Shown here piece by piece: positions 50,313-60,238 of a stretch of 64,000 nt of DNA (position 1 is the stretch's first letter; the number at the start of each line of letters is the position of its first letter). The stretch is from Paramesorhizobium leguminum (GTDB taxonomy: Bacteria > Pseudomonadota > Alphaproteobacteria > Rhizobiales > Rhizobiaceae): assembly GCF_003217235.1 (NCBI RefSeq), contig NZ_QJTF01000007.1, positions 107,189-171,188 of the forward strand. The letters are read 5' to 3'. The notes beneath the pieces are model-generated. The model saw only the letters and a list, made by a program, of their open reading frames with translations. It searched no databases and had not been told where the DNA came from. A program made the translations under genes and the position numbers.

Positions 50313-50613
50313 GGTTGAAACGCCGTCATTCTCGGGCTTGTCCCGAGAATCTGCCGACACGGAAAAGAAAAGCAATTTTCGTTCTGACAGATCAGGCCGC
50401 TGCGGATTCTGGAGAAGCCTGAGAATGACGGTCGGAAAGCTCTTTCAGCTACGGCAAATGCGAGGCCTGTGGACATAGCTGTCCGCGACGGATTCATCCG
50501 TTCTTTCGCCGCAATCGCCCCAGACCTTTAGACCGTGTGGACATAAGACCATGCGGCTGGCAAAGATGTTGTAAGCCGCATGGGGGAAGAAGCATGGGAA
50601 CTGAGGTGGTCGA
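50313..50613. other. fabF-mltG intergenic region
   Basis: 301 bp containing the REP-like double hairpin at 50322-50432. The remainder should include the mltG ribosome-binding site and possibly a promoter. No gene seen. Confidence 0.6.
50322..50432. repeat. REP-like double element
   Basis: CCGTCATTCTCGGGCTTGTC at one end and GAGAATGACGG at the other pair with each other, and the left unit is itself a hairpin (CTCGGG-cttgt-CCCGAG). The middle of about 60 bp contains ATTTTCGTTCTGACAGATCA. Homologous to 55583-55695. Confidence 0.85.
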
Positions 50614-51873
50614 GTGAATTCAGACGCGAAATCCGAAAACGACGCCCCGGAAAATGAGATGCCCGAGGATGTATCGGGTGAGGCTCCGGCAGGTGCCGTG
50701 CCGGCGCACAAGCCGATCGTGCCGAAATCCGCCAGCGAGGCGCTGAGGCCCGAGCCCGGAACGCCGCCGCCATCTCCTGCCCGGCGCTCGCGCCACGCGC
50801 GCAGCCAGGTCGTCGTCTTCGCAAATTTCATGGTCTCGGTGCTGGTGCTGGCCGCCGCCGGCGCTTGCGCGCTGTTCTATTTCGGCAAGCAGCAATTCGA
50901 TGCAACCGGGCCATCGCCCGCCGCCAGCACCTATCTCGTCAAGCGCGGCAGCGGCATTGTCGAGATTGCCGATGGGCTGGAGCGGCGCGGCCTTATCTCT
51001 GATGCGCGCATATTCCGCTATGGCATCCGCGCCTATGGCTATGAGAAGGACATGAAGGCCGGCGAATATGAAATCCCGGCCCATGCCTCCATGCGCGATA
51101 TCATGGAAACGTTGCGCAGCGGCAAGACGATCCTCGTCTCGCTCACGATCCCGGAAGGGCTGACAGTCCAGCAGATATATGACCGGATCGCCGCCCATGA
51201 GGCGCTCACCGGCGATATGCCCGCCACGCTTCCGCCCGAGGGGGGCCTGTTGGCCGAGACGCTGCGCTTTACCCGCGGCACGACCAGGGCGGAAATCGTC
51301 GCCAAGCTCCAGTCCGAGCAGCAGAAGCTGATCGATGAAATCTGGGCCAGGCGCAGCCCCGGCCTGCCATTGAAGCATGTGGGCGAATTCGTCACGCTTG
51401 CCTCCATTGTCGAAAAGGAAACCGGCATCGCGTCGGAGCGTCCGCGCGTGGCCGCTGTATTCCTGAACCGGCTGCAGAAAGGCATGCGCCTCCAGTCCGA
51501 CCCGACGATCATCTACGGGCTGTTCGGCGGCAAGGGAAAGCCCGCCGACCGGCCGATCTACAAATCGGATATCGACAAGCCGACGCCCTATAATACCTAT
51601 CTGATCAACGGCCTGCCCCCCACACCCGTCGCCAATCCAGGCCGCGCGGCGCTTGAGGCTGTCGCCAATCCAATCCAGACGGGCGAACTCTATTTCGTCG
51701 CCGACGGCACCGGCGGCCATGTCTTTTCCGCAACGCTGGGAGAGCACAACGAAAATGTCCGCCGTTGGCGGACTGTTGAACAGCAGAAAAAGGACGACGC
51801 GGCGAAGGCCGGGCAGGATGCGCCAGCGGTGACGGGCGGCGAGGTTGTGCCGGAAGCGGCGGCGAGACAGTAG
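50614..51873 (+). CDS. mltG: endolytic murein transglycosylase MltG
   Basis: 419 residues. A cytoplasmic Pro/Glu-rich N-terminus (1-65) is followed by one membrane helix (VVVFANFMVSVLVLAAAGACALFYF) and the YceG domain. The catalytic Glu is in LASIVEKETGI; MRLQSDPTIIYG and TPYNTYLINGLPPTPVANPG are conserved. It cuts new glycan strands and sets their length. GTG start at 50614 with GAGG nearby. Repeat copy D follows the stop. Confidence 0.94.
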   Translation: MNSDAKSENDAPENEMPEDVSGEAPAGAVPAHKPIVPKSASEALRPEPGTPPPSPARRSRHARSQVVVFANFMVSVLVLAAAGACALFYFGKQQFDATGPSPAASTYLVKRGSGIVEIADGLERRGLISDARIFRYGIRAYGYEKDMKAGEYEIPAHASMRDIMETLRSGKTILVSLTIPEGLTVQQIYDRIAAHEALTGDMPATLPPEGGLLAETLRFTRGTTRAEIVAKLQSEQQKLIDEIWARRSPGLPLKHVGEFVTLASIVEKETGIASERPRVAAVFLNRLQKGMRLQSDPTIIYGLFGGKGKPADRPIYKSDIDKPTPYNTYLINGLPPTPVANPGRAALEAVANPIQTGELYFVADGTGGHVFSATLGEHNENVRRWRTVEQQKKDDAAKAGQDAPAVTGGEVVPEAAARQ

Positions 51874-51895
51874 GGGTAAGCGCGCATAACCTTAT

Positions 51896-52044
51896 CACCC
51901 CCTCTGTCCTCCGGGACATCTCCCCCTCAAGGGGGGAGATCGGCTGGCATCAATCATGGTGTTCTATTCTGCTATGTTAATGATAGGGAAAAGCGGACGG
52001 GATAAGCCAATCTCCCCCCTTGAGGGGGAGATGTCCGGCAGGAC
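51896..52044. repeat. inverted-repeat element, copy D
   Basis: Arms CACCCCCTCTGTCCTCCGGG and CGGCAGGACAGAGGGGGGT with the CATCTCCCCCTCAAGG inner arms. The middle (CATCAATCATGGTGTTCTAT...) has lost the core shared by the other four copies. It lies between mltG and yicC. Confidence 0.88.
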
Positions 52045-52097
52045 AGAGGGGGGTATTTTACACACAAACCACCCAGAACGCAGCGCGGGGAACAACA

Positions 52098-52985
52098 ATG
52101 ACATTACAAAGCATGACCGGCTTCGCTCGCCATGCCGTTCAAGATAACCATGCGCGCATCATCTGGGAGATACGCTCCGTCAATGGCAAGGGCCTCGACG
52201 CGCGCTTTCGGCTGCCGCAAGGCTTCGAGGCTGTCGAACCGGTGGCCCGCGCCGCTCTGGCGCGGCATTTCTCGCGCGGCAATTTTCAAGCCGCGCTGAC
52301 AATCGAGCGGCAAGCTCCCAAGGGCGCGGTTGCGCTCAACGACGCCTATCTCGCGAACATCCTTGAGATCGCTGAACGCCTGCGTTCTCAGTACGGGCTG
52401 GCCCCGGCCGCCATCGACGGCATTCTCGCCCTGCGCGGTGTGCTTGTGGAGCCGCAGGAAGTGGAGGACGAAGCGGCGAAGGCGGCTTTGGATAGCGCGA
52501 TCATGGCCGCGCTTGATGGCGCGCTGCTTGCGCTGGGCGAAGCGAGGCGCGCGGAAGGCCGCTCTATCGGCGTAATACTCGGACATCAGATCGACACAAT
52601 CGCTGAACTGGCGCAGCGAGCCCGCAACGATCCCTCGCGCAGTGTTGAGGCCATTCGCGCCCGCCTCGCCGCCCAGGTGGCGCTGCTTCTGGATTCGACA
52701 AGCGGTCTCGACGAAACGCGCCTGCATATGGAGGCGGCCTTTCTTGCCACCAAGGCCGATATCCAGGAAGAGCTCGACCGGCTTGACACCCATGTCGCCT
52801 CCGCCCGAAAGCTCATCGGCGCGGGCGGCCCAATCGGGCGCAAGCTCGATTTTCTCTCTCAGGAATTCAATCGCGAAGCCAATACGCTGTGCTCAAAGTC
52901 GAATGCCGCCTCGATTACGGCAATTGGGCTTGAGTTGAAGGCGGTTGTCGATCAGTTTCGCGAACAAGTGCAGAATCTGGAGTAA
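52098..52985 (+). CDS. yicC: YicC/YloC-family endoribonuclease
   Basis: 295 residues. The opening MTLQSMTGFAR and IRSVNGKGLDARFRLP are the YicC_N signature. The C-terminus LDFLSQEFNREANTLCSKSNAASITAIGLELKAVVDQFREQVQN is DUF1732. Members are reported as RNases acting on small or structured RNAs. The start at 52098 has GGGGAA; an open frame extends upstream through repeat D. Followed by gmk after 6 bp, the usual pair. Confidence 0.94.
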   Translation: MTLQSMTGFARHAVQDNHARIIWEIRSVNGKGLDARFRLPQGFEAVEPVARAALARHFSRGNFQAALTIERQAPKGAVALNDAYLANILEIAERLRSQYGLAPAAIDGILALRGVLVEPQEVEDEAAKAALDSAIMAALDGALLALGEARRAEGRSIGVILGHQIDTIAELAQRARNDPSRSVEAIRARLAAQVALLLDSTSGLDETRLHMEAAFLATKADIQEELDRLDTHVASARKLIGAGGPIGRKLDFLSQEFNREANTLCSKSNAASITAIGLELKAVVDQFREQVQNLE

Positions 52986-52991
52986 AATTTC

Positions 52992-53648
52992 ATGGCAACC
53001 CCCTCTATAGAAGGCGCTATCCAGCGCCGCGGCCTCATGATGGTGATTTCCTCTCCATCCGGCGCGGGGAAATCCACCATTGCCCGCCTTCTTCTTGAGG
53101 ATAAGGAGATGGACCTTTCCTTGTCGATCAGCGTTACCACGCGTGCGCGCCGTCCAAGCGAGATCGAGGGGGTCCATTACCACTTCATATCCGTGCGCGA
53201 GTTCGAGCGCCTGCGTGACTCAAATGCGCTGATCGAATGGGCGGAAGTCCATGGCAATTTCTACGGCACCTTGCGCGAGACCGCAGAGAATGCGCTCGCA
53301 GAAGGCCGCGACATGCTTTTCGATATCGATTGGCAGGGCGCCGACCAGCTTCAGGAGAAGATGCCCGCCGACGTCGTATCGATCTTTATCCTGCCGCCGA
53401 CGATGCGCGAGTTGCAGCAAAGGCTCAACCGCCGCGCGGAAGATACGCCCGCGGTGATCGAGACCCGCCTGCACAATGCGCGTTTCGAGATCGAGAAATG
53501 GAGCAAATACGACTATATCGTCATCAACGAGGATCTGAACCGGTCCTATGCGTCGGTGAAGGCCATCGTCTCCGCTGAACGCCTGCGCCGCGACCGCCGC
53601 CCGGGATTGTTTGAGTTTGTGCAGGGGCTGCTTGAGGAAGAGCCGTAA
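52992..53648 (+). CDS. gmk: guanylate kinase
   Basis: 218 residues. P-loop [10 protein letters not shown] at about 19-28, then the GMP-binding [19 protein letters not shown] and [11 protein letters not shown]. Converts GMP to GDP. The C-terminus [12 protein letters not shown] is followed by a short tandem-repeat tract. Confidence 0.97.
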   Translation: MATPSIEGAIQRRGLMMVISSPSGAGKSTIARLLLEDKEMDLSLSISVTTRARRPSEIEGVHYHFISVREFERLRDSNALIEWAEVHGNFYGTLRETAENALAEGRDMLFDIDWQGADQLQEKMPADVVSIFILPPTMRELQQRLNRRAEDTPAVIETRLHNARFEIEKWSKYDYIVINEDLNRSYASVKAIVSAERLRRDRRPGLFEFVQGLLEEEP

Positions 53649-53650
53649 CG

Positions 53651-53695
53651 TAAGGGAGTAGGGCAATAGGGGAATAAGGCAGTATGTTTATTCCC
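53651..53695. repeat. partial GGGCAGTA-type repeat after gmk
   Basis: AGGGAGTAGGGCAATAGGGG, AATAAGGCAGTATGTTTATT: degenerate units of the octamer at 43841 and the same GGCAGTATGTTT junction. It fills the convergent gmk-rsmA gap. Confidence 0.75.
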
Positions 53696-54520
53696 TCAAA
53701 TCGCATTCGCCAGCGTGACGAACTCTTCCACGCTCAAAGTCTCCGCACGGCGCGTCGGGTCGATCCCGGTCTTTCCCAGCAACGCCTCGCCGCCCAGCGA
53801 TTTGATGCTCTGGCGCAGCATCTTGCGACGTTGGCCAAAGGCGGCCTGCGTCACGCGGCCAAGCTTCGCGGCGTCGCAAGCCAAAGGCGCCTCGCGCGGC
53901 ATGAGATGCACCACTGATGACGTAACCTTCGGCGGCGGCGTGAAAGCTTGTGGCGGTACGTCGAAGGCGATCTTCGCCTCCGTTCGCCACCCGGCGAGAA
54001 CACCGAGCCTGCCATAAGCCTCACTGCCGGGCTTGGCGACGATCCGCTCCGCCACTTCGCGCTGGAACATCAGCGTCATCGAGGCATAGAAGGGCGGCCA
54101 GGGTTCGCTCAAAAGCCAGTTTAGAAGCAACTGCGTTCCGACATTGTAGGGCAGGTTGGCGACGATGCGTGGTTTCCTGTCCGATGTGACAAGCGCCGCG
54201 AAATCCTGCTCAAGCGCATCGCCGGAGATGACGGTCAGCCGCCCCGGATAATGCGAGGCGATCTCCTCCAGTGCGGGCAGGCAGCGCTCGTCGCGCTCGA
54301 TCGCCGTCACCAGCGCCCCTTGCGCGAGCAGGGCGCGCGTCAGCCCGCCCGGGCCGGGGCCGACCTCAATCACTTGCTGATCGGCAAGATCGCCCGCCGT
54401 CCGCGCGATCTTCGCGGTCAGATTAAGATCGAGCAGGAAGTTCTGGCCAAGCGATTTCTTGGCATTCAGGCCATGACGTTCGATCACGTCACGCAAAGGG
54501 GGCAGGTTGTCGATGCTCAT
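53696..54520 (-). CDS. rsmA: 16S rRNA dimethyladenosine transferase
   Basis: 274 residues (KsgA). SAM motif [26 protein letters not shown], and the catalytic NLPYNVGTQ loop are present. Dimethylates two adenines near the 3' end of 16S rRNA. Overlaps the pdxA stop by 4 bp, so it is translated with pdxA in the lpt operon. Confidence 0.97.
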   Translation of the reverse strand: MSIDNLPPLRDVIERHGLNAKKSLGQNFLLDLNLTAKIARTAGDLADQQVIEVGPGPGGLTRALLAQGALVTAIERDERCLPALEEIASHYPGRLTVISGDALEQDFAALVTSDRKPRIVANLPYNVGTQLLLNWLLSEPWPPFYASMTLMFQREVAERIVAKPGSEAYGRLGVLAGWRTEAKIAFDVPPQAFTPPPKVTSSVVHLMPREAPLACDAAKLGRVTQAAFGQRRKMLRQSIKSLGGEALLGKTGIDPTRRAETLSVEEFVTLANAI

Positions 54521-55542
54521 TTACGTGCGTTATCCGCCAGCTTGCGCGCCAGCCGCAGCGCCGCGATCAGGCTGTCTGGACGGGCGATGCCTTTTCCGGC
54601 GATGTCGAAGGCTGTGCCGTGATCCGGTGAGGTGCGGATAAAAGGTAGCCCAAGCGTGACATTGACCGTTTCGTCGAAAGCGAGTGCCTTTGCCGGGATC
54701 AGCGCCTGGTCGTGATACATGCAGATCGCCGCGTCGTATGTGGCGCGGGCGGCCGCGTGGAACATCGTATCGGCGGGGAGGGGACCGCGCACCGCAATGC
54801 CTTCCGCAGTAAGCGCTTCGACGGCGGGACGTATGATGGCGTCATCTTCCGTGCCCAGCGCTCCACCTTCGCCGGCATGCGGGTTAAGTCCGGATATAGC
54901 CAGGCGCGGGTTCGCTATGCCGAATTTCTCCCGCAACTCCCGCGCGGTGATGCGGGAAACGGCGATGATCTCATCCGTCGTCAGAACTTTGGCCACTTCG
55001 GCAAGCGGGATATGGATCGTCACCGGCACGGCACGCAACTCCGGCCCCGCCAGCATCATCACCGGTTTGTGCATTTTGCCCGTGCGCGCCTCTGCCAGCG
55101 CCGCGAGGAATTCCGTATGGCCGGGATGCGCAAAGCCCGCTTCGTAGAGAGGCTTCTTGGCGATGGGGCAGGTGACAACCGCAGCGGCTCTGCCATCGAG
55201 GGCGAGATCAACCGCCCGTTCGATCGCTTCAATCGTGCCGGCTGCGTTTGCCGCAAGGGGCTTGCCGGGATTGTCGATCTGGCGGCTGTTCAGCGGAACG
55301 ACCGGCAGGAAATCTTGGAACAGCGCTGCCGCGTCTTCCGGCGCGCAAGCTTTTAATGCGATGGTTTCGCCCAAGGCTTGTGCTCGGGCCGCAATCAGGC
55401 CCGGATCGACGAGAAGAAAAAACGCTGGAATATCCAACGTTTTTCGCAACTTCCATGCGGCGATGGCTATCTCCGGCCCGATGCCCGAGGGATCGCCGCC
55501 GCTGAGGGCTAGAGCAGGATGGAGTTGGGTTGAGCGGGGCAT
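54517..55542 (-). CDS. pdxA: 4-hydroxythreonine-4-phosphate dehydrogenase
   Basis: 341 residues, NAD-dependent step of vitamin B6 synthesis. [11 protein letters not shown] at the start, the metal-ligand regions [17 protein letters not shown] and [11 protein letters not shown] are intact. A REP-like element separates it from the upstream surA-like gene, but gene order is the conserved surA-pdxA-rsmA. Confidence 0.96.
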   Translation of the reverse strand: MPRSTQLHPALALSGGDPSGIGPEIAIAAWKLRKTLDIPAFFLLVDPGLIAARAQALGETIALKACAPEDAAALFQDFLPVVPLNSRQIDNPGKPLAANAAGTIEAIERAVDLALDGRAAAVVTCPIAKKPLYEAGFAHPGHTEFLAALAEARTGKMHKPVMMLAGPELRAVPVTIHIPLAEVAKVLTTDEIIAVSRITARELREKFGIANPRLAISGLNPHAGEGGALGTEDDAIIRPAVEALTAEGIAVRGPLPADTMFHAAARATYDAAICMYHDQALIPAKALAFDETVNVTLGLPFIRTSPDHGTAFDIAGKGIARPDSLIAALRLARKLADNARK

Positions 55543-55582
55543 CCTACGCTAGCCTTTATTATCAGAACAGCTTCCCACATGG

Positions 55583-55695
55583 CCGTCATTCTCGGGCTTG
55601 TCCCGAGAATCTGCCGTGGTCTGATCTGTTAAGCGGTGTAATTGCTTTTCTTTGTTCTTATGGCAGATTCTCGGGGCAAGCCCGAGAATGACGGT
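55583..55695. repeat. REP-like double element
   Basis: Two hairpin units, CTCGGG-cttgt-CCCGAG and CTCGGGGCAAGCCCGAG, in inverted orientation, outer CCGTCATTC/GAATGACGG arms. Same family as 50322-50432 and 38860-38888. It is inside the lpt-rsmA operon, between the surA-like gene and pdxA. Confidence 0.9.
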
Positions 55696-55755
55696 AGGAA
55701 AAGGTGTGCCCTCCCGCCAGCGTTTCCATGAAAACCGCCAGGCGCACGGCAATAT

Positions 55756-56706
55756 TTACCGATTAACGATGCGGGCCTTCGCCCGCAGCTCCTTGAGGTA
55801 GTCGTCGCTGAGCTTTTCCCCCTGGCTGTCGCCGCCCTGCTTCTTCTCCGCATCCTCTACCGAAAAGACCAGTTGGGCGACACGGTCATCTGAAACCTGG
55901 CGCGTCGAGCAGACGGCAAGAAATTCGACACCCTTATCAGTATCGTGGATTGGGGTCGTCCTGCCAACCGGTGTCTTCTTGACATCATCGGCCCAATCGC
56001 TGGGGAGGCGCTGTTCCAGCACCCGGCCTTGATCGCGCACTGTCACATCCAATAGGCCCTTGGTCAGTTGCCGCGTGGTGTCGCAGCTCTGGAAGCGCGA
56101 ACGGAAGGCATTGGCCTCCTGACGGCGCTTGGGCATCAGGGCCGCGCGCTTGTCTGCGGGAATGACGAAAATCACCTGCTGCAGACGATATTCTGTCGCG
56201 CTCGGCTTGGAGCCTCCCTTTTGCAGCATGCGTTGCACGGCATCCTGCTCGCTGATCATGCCCGTGGAGCGCGCTTTGGCACCCAACACGCGACCCCAGC
56301 CCATCTGCACCGTTATGAAAGACTTGAAATGCTCAGGCGTAACACCTGCCTTGTTGAGCACTTCGGAAAGCTGCGCCGGCGTCAGCTTGTTGCGCGAGGC
56401 AAACCCGGCAAACGCCTCGTCGGCTTCCTTGTCGGAGACGGTGATGCCGCGGCGCTTCATCTCCATGCGCTTCAGCATGTCGTTGATCAGCTCTTCCTTG
56501 GCTATCTGATTGAGATTGCCCGTCTTGCGCTGCAGCTTGAGGAAGGCCGCGCGCCGCTGGACGTCATAGCTGGTGATCGGATTGGCATCGACCAGAACGC
56601 TGATTTCATTCGCGCTGGCGGGTGGCACGAAAGCTTCGTTGGAAACCGCGACGCCTATGCTGGTTGCCAGAAGGGCGGCGAAAAATCGCTTGCTCCGTTT
56701 CATCAT
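55756..56706 (-). CDS. surA: SurA-like periplasmic chaperone/peptidyl-prolyl isomerase
   Basis: 316 residues. Signal peptide RFFAALLATSIGVAVSNEAFVPPASA. The SurA N-terminal domain covers NEISVLVDANPITSYDVQRRAAFLKL to about residue 150. The C-terminal part has parvulin-like text (TEYRLQQVIFVIPADKR) but the isomerase core is hard to recognise, so chaperone function is more certain than catalysis. It likely helps LptD and other outer-membrane proteins fold; it follows lptD directly. Confidence 0.88.
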   Translation of the reverse strand: MMKRSKRFFAALLATSIGVAVSNEAFVPPASANEISVLVDANPITSYDVQRRAAFLKLQRKTGNLNQIAKEELINDMLKRMEMKRRGITVSDKEADEAFAGFASRNKLTPAQLSEVLNKAGVTPEHFKSFITVQMGWGRVLGAKARSTGMISEQDAVQRMLQKGGSKPSATEYRLQQVIFVIPADKRAALMPKRRQEANAFRSRFQSCDTTRQLTKGLLDVTVRDQGRVLEQRLPSDWADDVKKTPVGRTTPIHDTDKGVEFLAVCSTRQVSDDRVAQLVFSVEDAEKKQGGDSQGEKLSDDYLKELRAKARIVNR

Positions 56707-56809
56707 GTCACTTCCTGGTCCCCGGAATGCTGATCGCAAGATGCGCATAGTCTCCTGCATCTATAAGTGGCGTAGTGCGGCGAAACGATGGCCTCGTGGT
56801 TGATCTGCA

Positions 56810-59149
56810 TTATTGCTGCGTAGCGGTGCCGAAATCGCCCAGTGTGCGGAACGAAATATTGAAGCCTATTCCATGCTTGGGTTCGTTTTCGCCGGGGTTT
56901 CGTGTCTGAATATAGCTCATGGAATAGGTGAAGCATTCGTCATCATAGGCAAAGCCGGCGGATGCGTTCGTCAACGTCTCCGAAACGATATCATAGGTCG
57001 TGGATCCGAATATATTCCAATGTTCGGCTACCTTCACTGAGGCGCTTCCGGAAATCTCCTGCCGGTCGAACGGATAGGCATATTCGGGCTGGGCATCGAT
57101 ATAGGCATAGCGCGCTGAAACGGTTAGCCGCGACCAGCTTTGCTGCACTTCCAGCTCCCCGCGCCGCAAATCGAACGTTTCCTCGTCAAACCGGCCGCGC
57201 GCGGCGAAAGAGAAGCCCTTTGAATTCGACAAGCCGGCCATGGCGACATAGTCCGAGCGCGCTGTTTCGAGGCCCGACTCGGCGCCCACATTGACGAAAT
57301 CGTCTTCGGCAAAGGAATTCACGCCACCCAAATGGAAAGACTGTCCGGCAAGCGCGTAAAGAGCCCAATCGTTGCCGAGATTTCCGGAATAGCGAATCCC
57401 CAGATTAGCGCGGTGACCGCCCTCGACACGGTCGAAGCCCGAGAATTTGTCACGCTGGAAAAGCGACGTCGCGTCGAAGACGAAGCTTTGCGCATCTTCG
57501 TTCGGCAACTGGCCGGCATAACGCTCGTTGTTGCGCAGGAAGATTTGCGCCATCGGCTCGATGACGTGGGTCGCGCTGGTGGTAGAGAACAGGATCGGCC
57601 ACCGCACCTCGAGGCCAGCCGTCGCCATGGCACGGAAGGCTTCCGAACGAACGACATCCACCGTGCTGCCGGGATATGCTCCCGGATTGAAACTGCTGTC
57701 GACGCCGATGCCATCACCACGCAGCGCAAGCAGCGGAGTAATGACGAGGCCGCCCGGCGCGATGAACGTACGCTTCCATTCCGCCTCGCCGGTAATCCGG
57801 CCGCTCGAGCCATTGATGCCGGCCAGACGAGTATAGGGCGTGGTCGTGAAGTCGGCGCTTTCGCGATAGATACCCTGAACGTTCATGTCGAAGTTCAGCT
57901 CGCCGCCATAGACCGGCTCCGGCGCGACATAGGAATAATCAATGCTCGGCAGCACCCAGGGCTGCTTGGAATTGATCTCCCATGGATCGCCCGGCAGTAC
58001 GCTTTCCTGCACGTTGAACTTGTAGAAATGCAGGTCGAAATAGCTCCGCTCCCCGAGCCCTGTTAAGTAGACCTCGTTGCGGATCGTCTGGTCGGAATAG
58101 CCGGGCAGGCCGTAGGTGCGGCTGAAATTCTTGTCCGACTGGGCGACCACATCCCAGCCAAAGGTCCAGCGCGGATTGATCTCGAACTGCCCCTTTGACC
58201 CCACCATGCCGCGGTTCGTACTCTCCTGATCGACGGTATAATCGTCGAACTCGCCAGGTTTCATCTGATGAATGCCGGCCGCGCGCAAATTATAGCTGCC
58301 GTTCTCCAGCCGGTGACGCCATTCGACTTCACCCAGGAAACCCTGCTGGGTATAGGCAGTGGTGGAAAACGTCAGGTCGTAATTGGGCGCGAGATTCCAG
58401 AAGTATGAACCACGCACGCCGAAGCCCAAATCCTCCTGATAGCGGAAGGCGGGAAAGAGAAAGCCGCTTTTGCGCTTGACGGTGGGGTCAGCCATTTCAA
58501 AAGCTGGCAGATAGGCAAGCGGCAGGCCGAACATCTCGAAACGGCCGCGCTCGAAGCGCACCGTCTTCGTGGTGCCGTTCCAGATGATCTTGCGCGCCTT
58601 GATCTGCCACAGCATCGGCCTGTCGGGGTTCTTCTTGCAGGCTTCGCAGGCGGTATAGATACCATTGTTGAATGTCGTGATTTCGCCATTGCTGCGTTCG
58701 GCGCTCTCGGCGGCGAATCGGGTGTTGTCCGCAGTCTCGACGCGCAGGCTGTTGACGAAGCCTTCGCGGAAATCGTCCGTGACATCCATCTTATCTGAAT
58801 AGATGCGGTTACCGTCGGCCTCGACGATCTCGACATTGCCTTCCGCCAGCATCCGGCTGGTGGTCTGATTATAGGTTACCTTGTCGGCGACGAGGCGATT
58901 CCCGTCATACTCGATCTTCACTGCGCCTTGCGCGGTGACGGTATGGGCATCGTTGTCATAGACGAGTTCGTTCGCCTGCAACACCATCTTGGCGTTGGGG
59001 TTGGTTTTGAACGAGCTGGATAGCTCGCTCTCCGTCTGCGCATACGAGACGGATAGGGCGGGGGCCACAAAAGCGCATGCCAAGGCTGTCCCGCGCAATA
59101 ACGACGCGAGCCGCGCAGACAACACCATGCGGGCTTTATTCAATCCCAA
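56810..59149 (-). CDS. lptD: LPS-assembly outer-membrane protein LptD
   Basis: 779 residues. Signal peptide ARLASLLRGTALACAFVAPALSVSYAQ. The jellyroll (OstA) domain has LQANELVYDNDAHTVTAQGAVKIEYDGNRLVADKVTYNQ. The C-terminal barrel domain spans roughly 290-779 and ends ISFRTLGDFGTATQQ. A CxxC (TACEACKKN) may form a disulfide. The first codon in frame after lptG is TTG at 59149 with GAGGA 7 nt upstream; ATG 59128 is the alternative but lacks a site. Puts LPS into the outer leaflet. Confidence 0.95.
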   Translation of the reverse strand: MGLNKARMVLSARLASLLRGTALACAFVAPALSVSYAQTESELSSSFKTNPNAKMVLQANELVYDNDAHTVTAQGAVKIEYDGNRLVADKVTYNQTTSRMLAEGNVEIVEADGNRIYSDKMDVTDDFREGFVNSLRVETADNTRFAAESAERSNGEITTFNNGIYTACEACKKNPDRPMLWQIKARKIIWNGTTKTVRFERGRFEMFGLPLAYLPAFEMADPTVKRKSGFLFPAFRYQEDLGFGVRGSYFWNLAPNYDLTFSTTAYTQQGFLGEVEWRHRLENGSYNLRAAGIHQMKPGEFDDYTVDQESTNRGMVGSKGQFEINPRWTFGWDVVAQSDKNFSRTYGLPGYSDQTIRNEVYLTGLGERSYFDLHFYKFNVQESVLPGDPWEINSKQPWVLPSIDYSYVAPEPVYGGELNFDMNVQGIYRESADFTTTPYTRLAGINGSSGRITGEAEWKRTFIAPGGLVITPLLALRGDGIGVDSSFNPGAYPGSTVDVVRSEAFRAMATAGLEVRWPILFSTTSATHVIEPMAQIFLRNNERYAGQLPNEDAQSFVFDATSLFQRDKFSGFDRVEGGHRANLGIRYSGNLGNDWALYALAGQSFHLGGVNSFAEDDFVNVGAESGLETARSDYVAMAGLSNSKGFSFAARGRFDEETFDLRRGELEVQQSWSRLTVSARYAYIDAQPEYAYPFDRQEISGSASVKVAEHWNIFGSTTYDIVSETLTNASAGFAYDDECFTYSMSYIQTRNPGENEPKHGIGFNISFRTLGDFGTATQQ

Positions 59150-60238
59150 CTAACCATCCTCCTTGTGCAGTAAAAAGGAGACCCCGAAAAACATTGCGAT
59201 CACGACTGGAGCCCAAGCTGCCACGAACGGCGGCACGAAGCCAGCCGTCCCGAACGCCTTGACCAGAACTGTCACAACATAAAGCACGAAGCCGGCAATC
59301 ACGCCACCCAGAATCATTGTGCCTGATTGCCCAAATCGCACAAATTTTAACGATACGGTAGCGGCAATCAGCGTCATCGCTATCAAAAGCACTGGCAAAG
59401 CCAGAAGTGATTGAAATTGCATATCGAATGCATTCGCGGAATAGCCGAATGACCGGGCAACTTCGATCTTTCCAGGCAGTTCGTAGAAGGGAATCGCTTC
59501 CGGCGCGGCGAGCCGTTCTTCCACGAATTCGGGACGCAATTCGGTCGCAACGCGCATCTGGGCGATCTTCTGCGGCTCCTGCGCCAGCGCGAATCGCGTC
59601 ACGTCGGTGAGGAGCCAATATCCCGTCTCCAGCTGCGCGGTTTTTGCGTCGTATCGCACCCCGATCGTCTCGTCCTTGTTGAGCTCGATGAAGGTTGCGT
59701 CCACCAGCGTGGCGCCGCGATTGAGGATATGCTTGGCTCCGATGATCGTTTCGCCTTCATCGGTCTTCTGTCTCAGCCATGGCACGCGCGATTCCGACGA
59801 ATCTGTCGAACGTCCGCCAGTCCAGGCTGCCTGGATTTCCTCCGCTTTGGAATAACCATACGCCGCCAGCGGATTGAGTACGAAGATCGTCGCCAGCCCG
59901 AAGAGAAACGCGCCGAGGCAGGCGGGCAGGAGAAACTGCCAGGCCGACACCCCTACCGAGCGCGCCACGACGAGCTCATATTTGCGATTGAGCGAGATCA
60001 ACGTCGCCATTGCGGAGAACAGCGCGACGAAAGGAATCATCTGCTGCATGATGAACGGGATGCGCATGGCCGAAATGGCGAGCGCGCCCCAAGCGGTATA
60101 GTCCGGCAGGGCGGATAGCTTGCCGGCGTTCTCGGTAAAGTCGAGAAGGAGCGCCAGCGCGAAGATTCCGACGATAAAATAGAGCGTCATCTTCACGTAG
60201 CGCATGAAGACATAACGCCCCAGAGTCCAGCCGATCAT
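59150..60238 (-). CDS. lptG: LPS export permease LptG
   Basis: 362 residues. YjgP/YjgQ family: N-terminal helices (MIGWTLGRYVFMRYVKMTLYF), a periplasmic beta-jellyroll, then C-terminal helices. Partner of LptF in the ABC complex that extracts LPS from the inner membrane. Overlaps lptF by 4 bp and is directly followed by lptD. Confidence 0.95.
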   Translation of the reverse strand: MIGWTLGRYVFMRYVKMTLYFIVGIFALALLLDFTENAGKLSALPDYTAWGALAISAMRIPFIMQQMIPFVALFSAMATLISLNRKYELVVARSVGVSAWQFLLPACLGAFLFGLATIFVLNPLAAYGYSKAEEIQAAWTGGRSTDSSESRVPWLRQKTDEGETIIGAKHILNRGATLVDATFIELNKDETIGVRYDAKTAQLETGYWLLTDVTRFALAQEPQKIAQMRVATELRPEFVEERLAAPEAIPFYELPGKIEVARSFGYSANAFDMQFQSLLALPVLLIAMTLIAATVSLKFVRFGQSGTMILGGVIAGFVLYVVTVLVKAFGTAGFVPPFVAAWAPVVIAMFFGVSFLLHKEDG

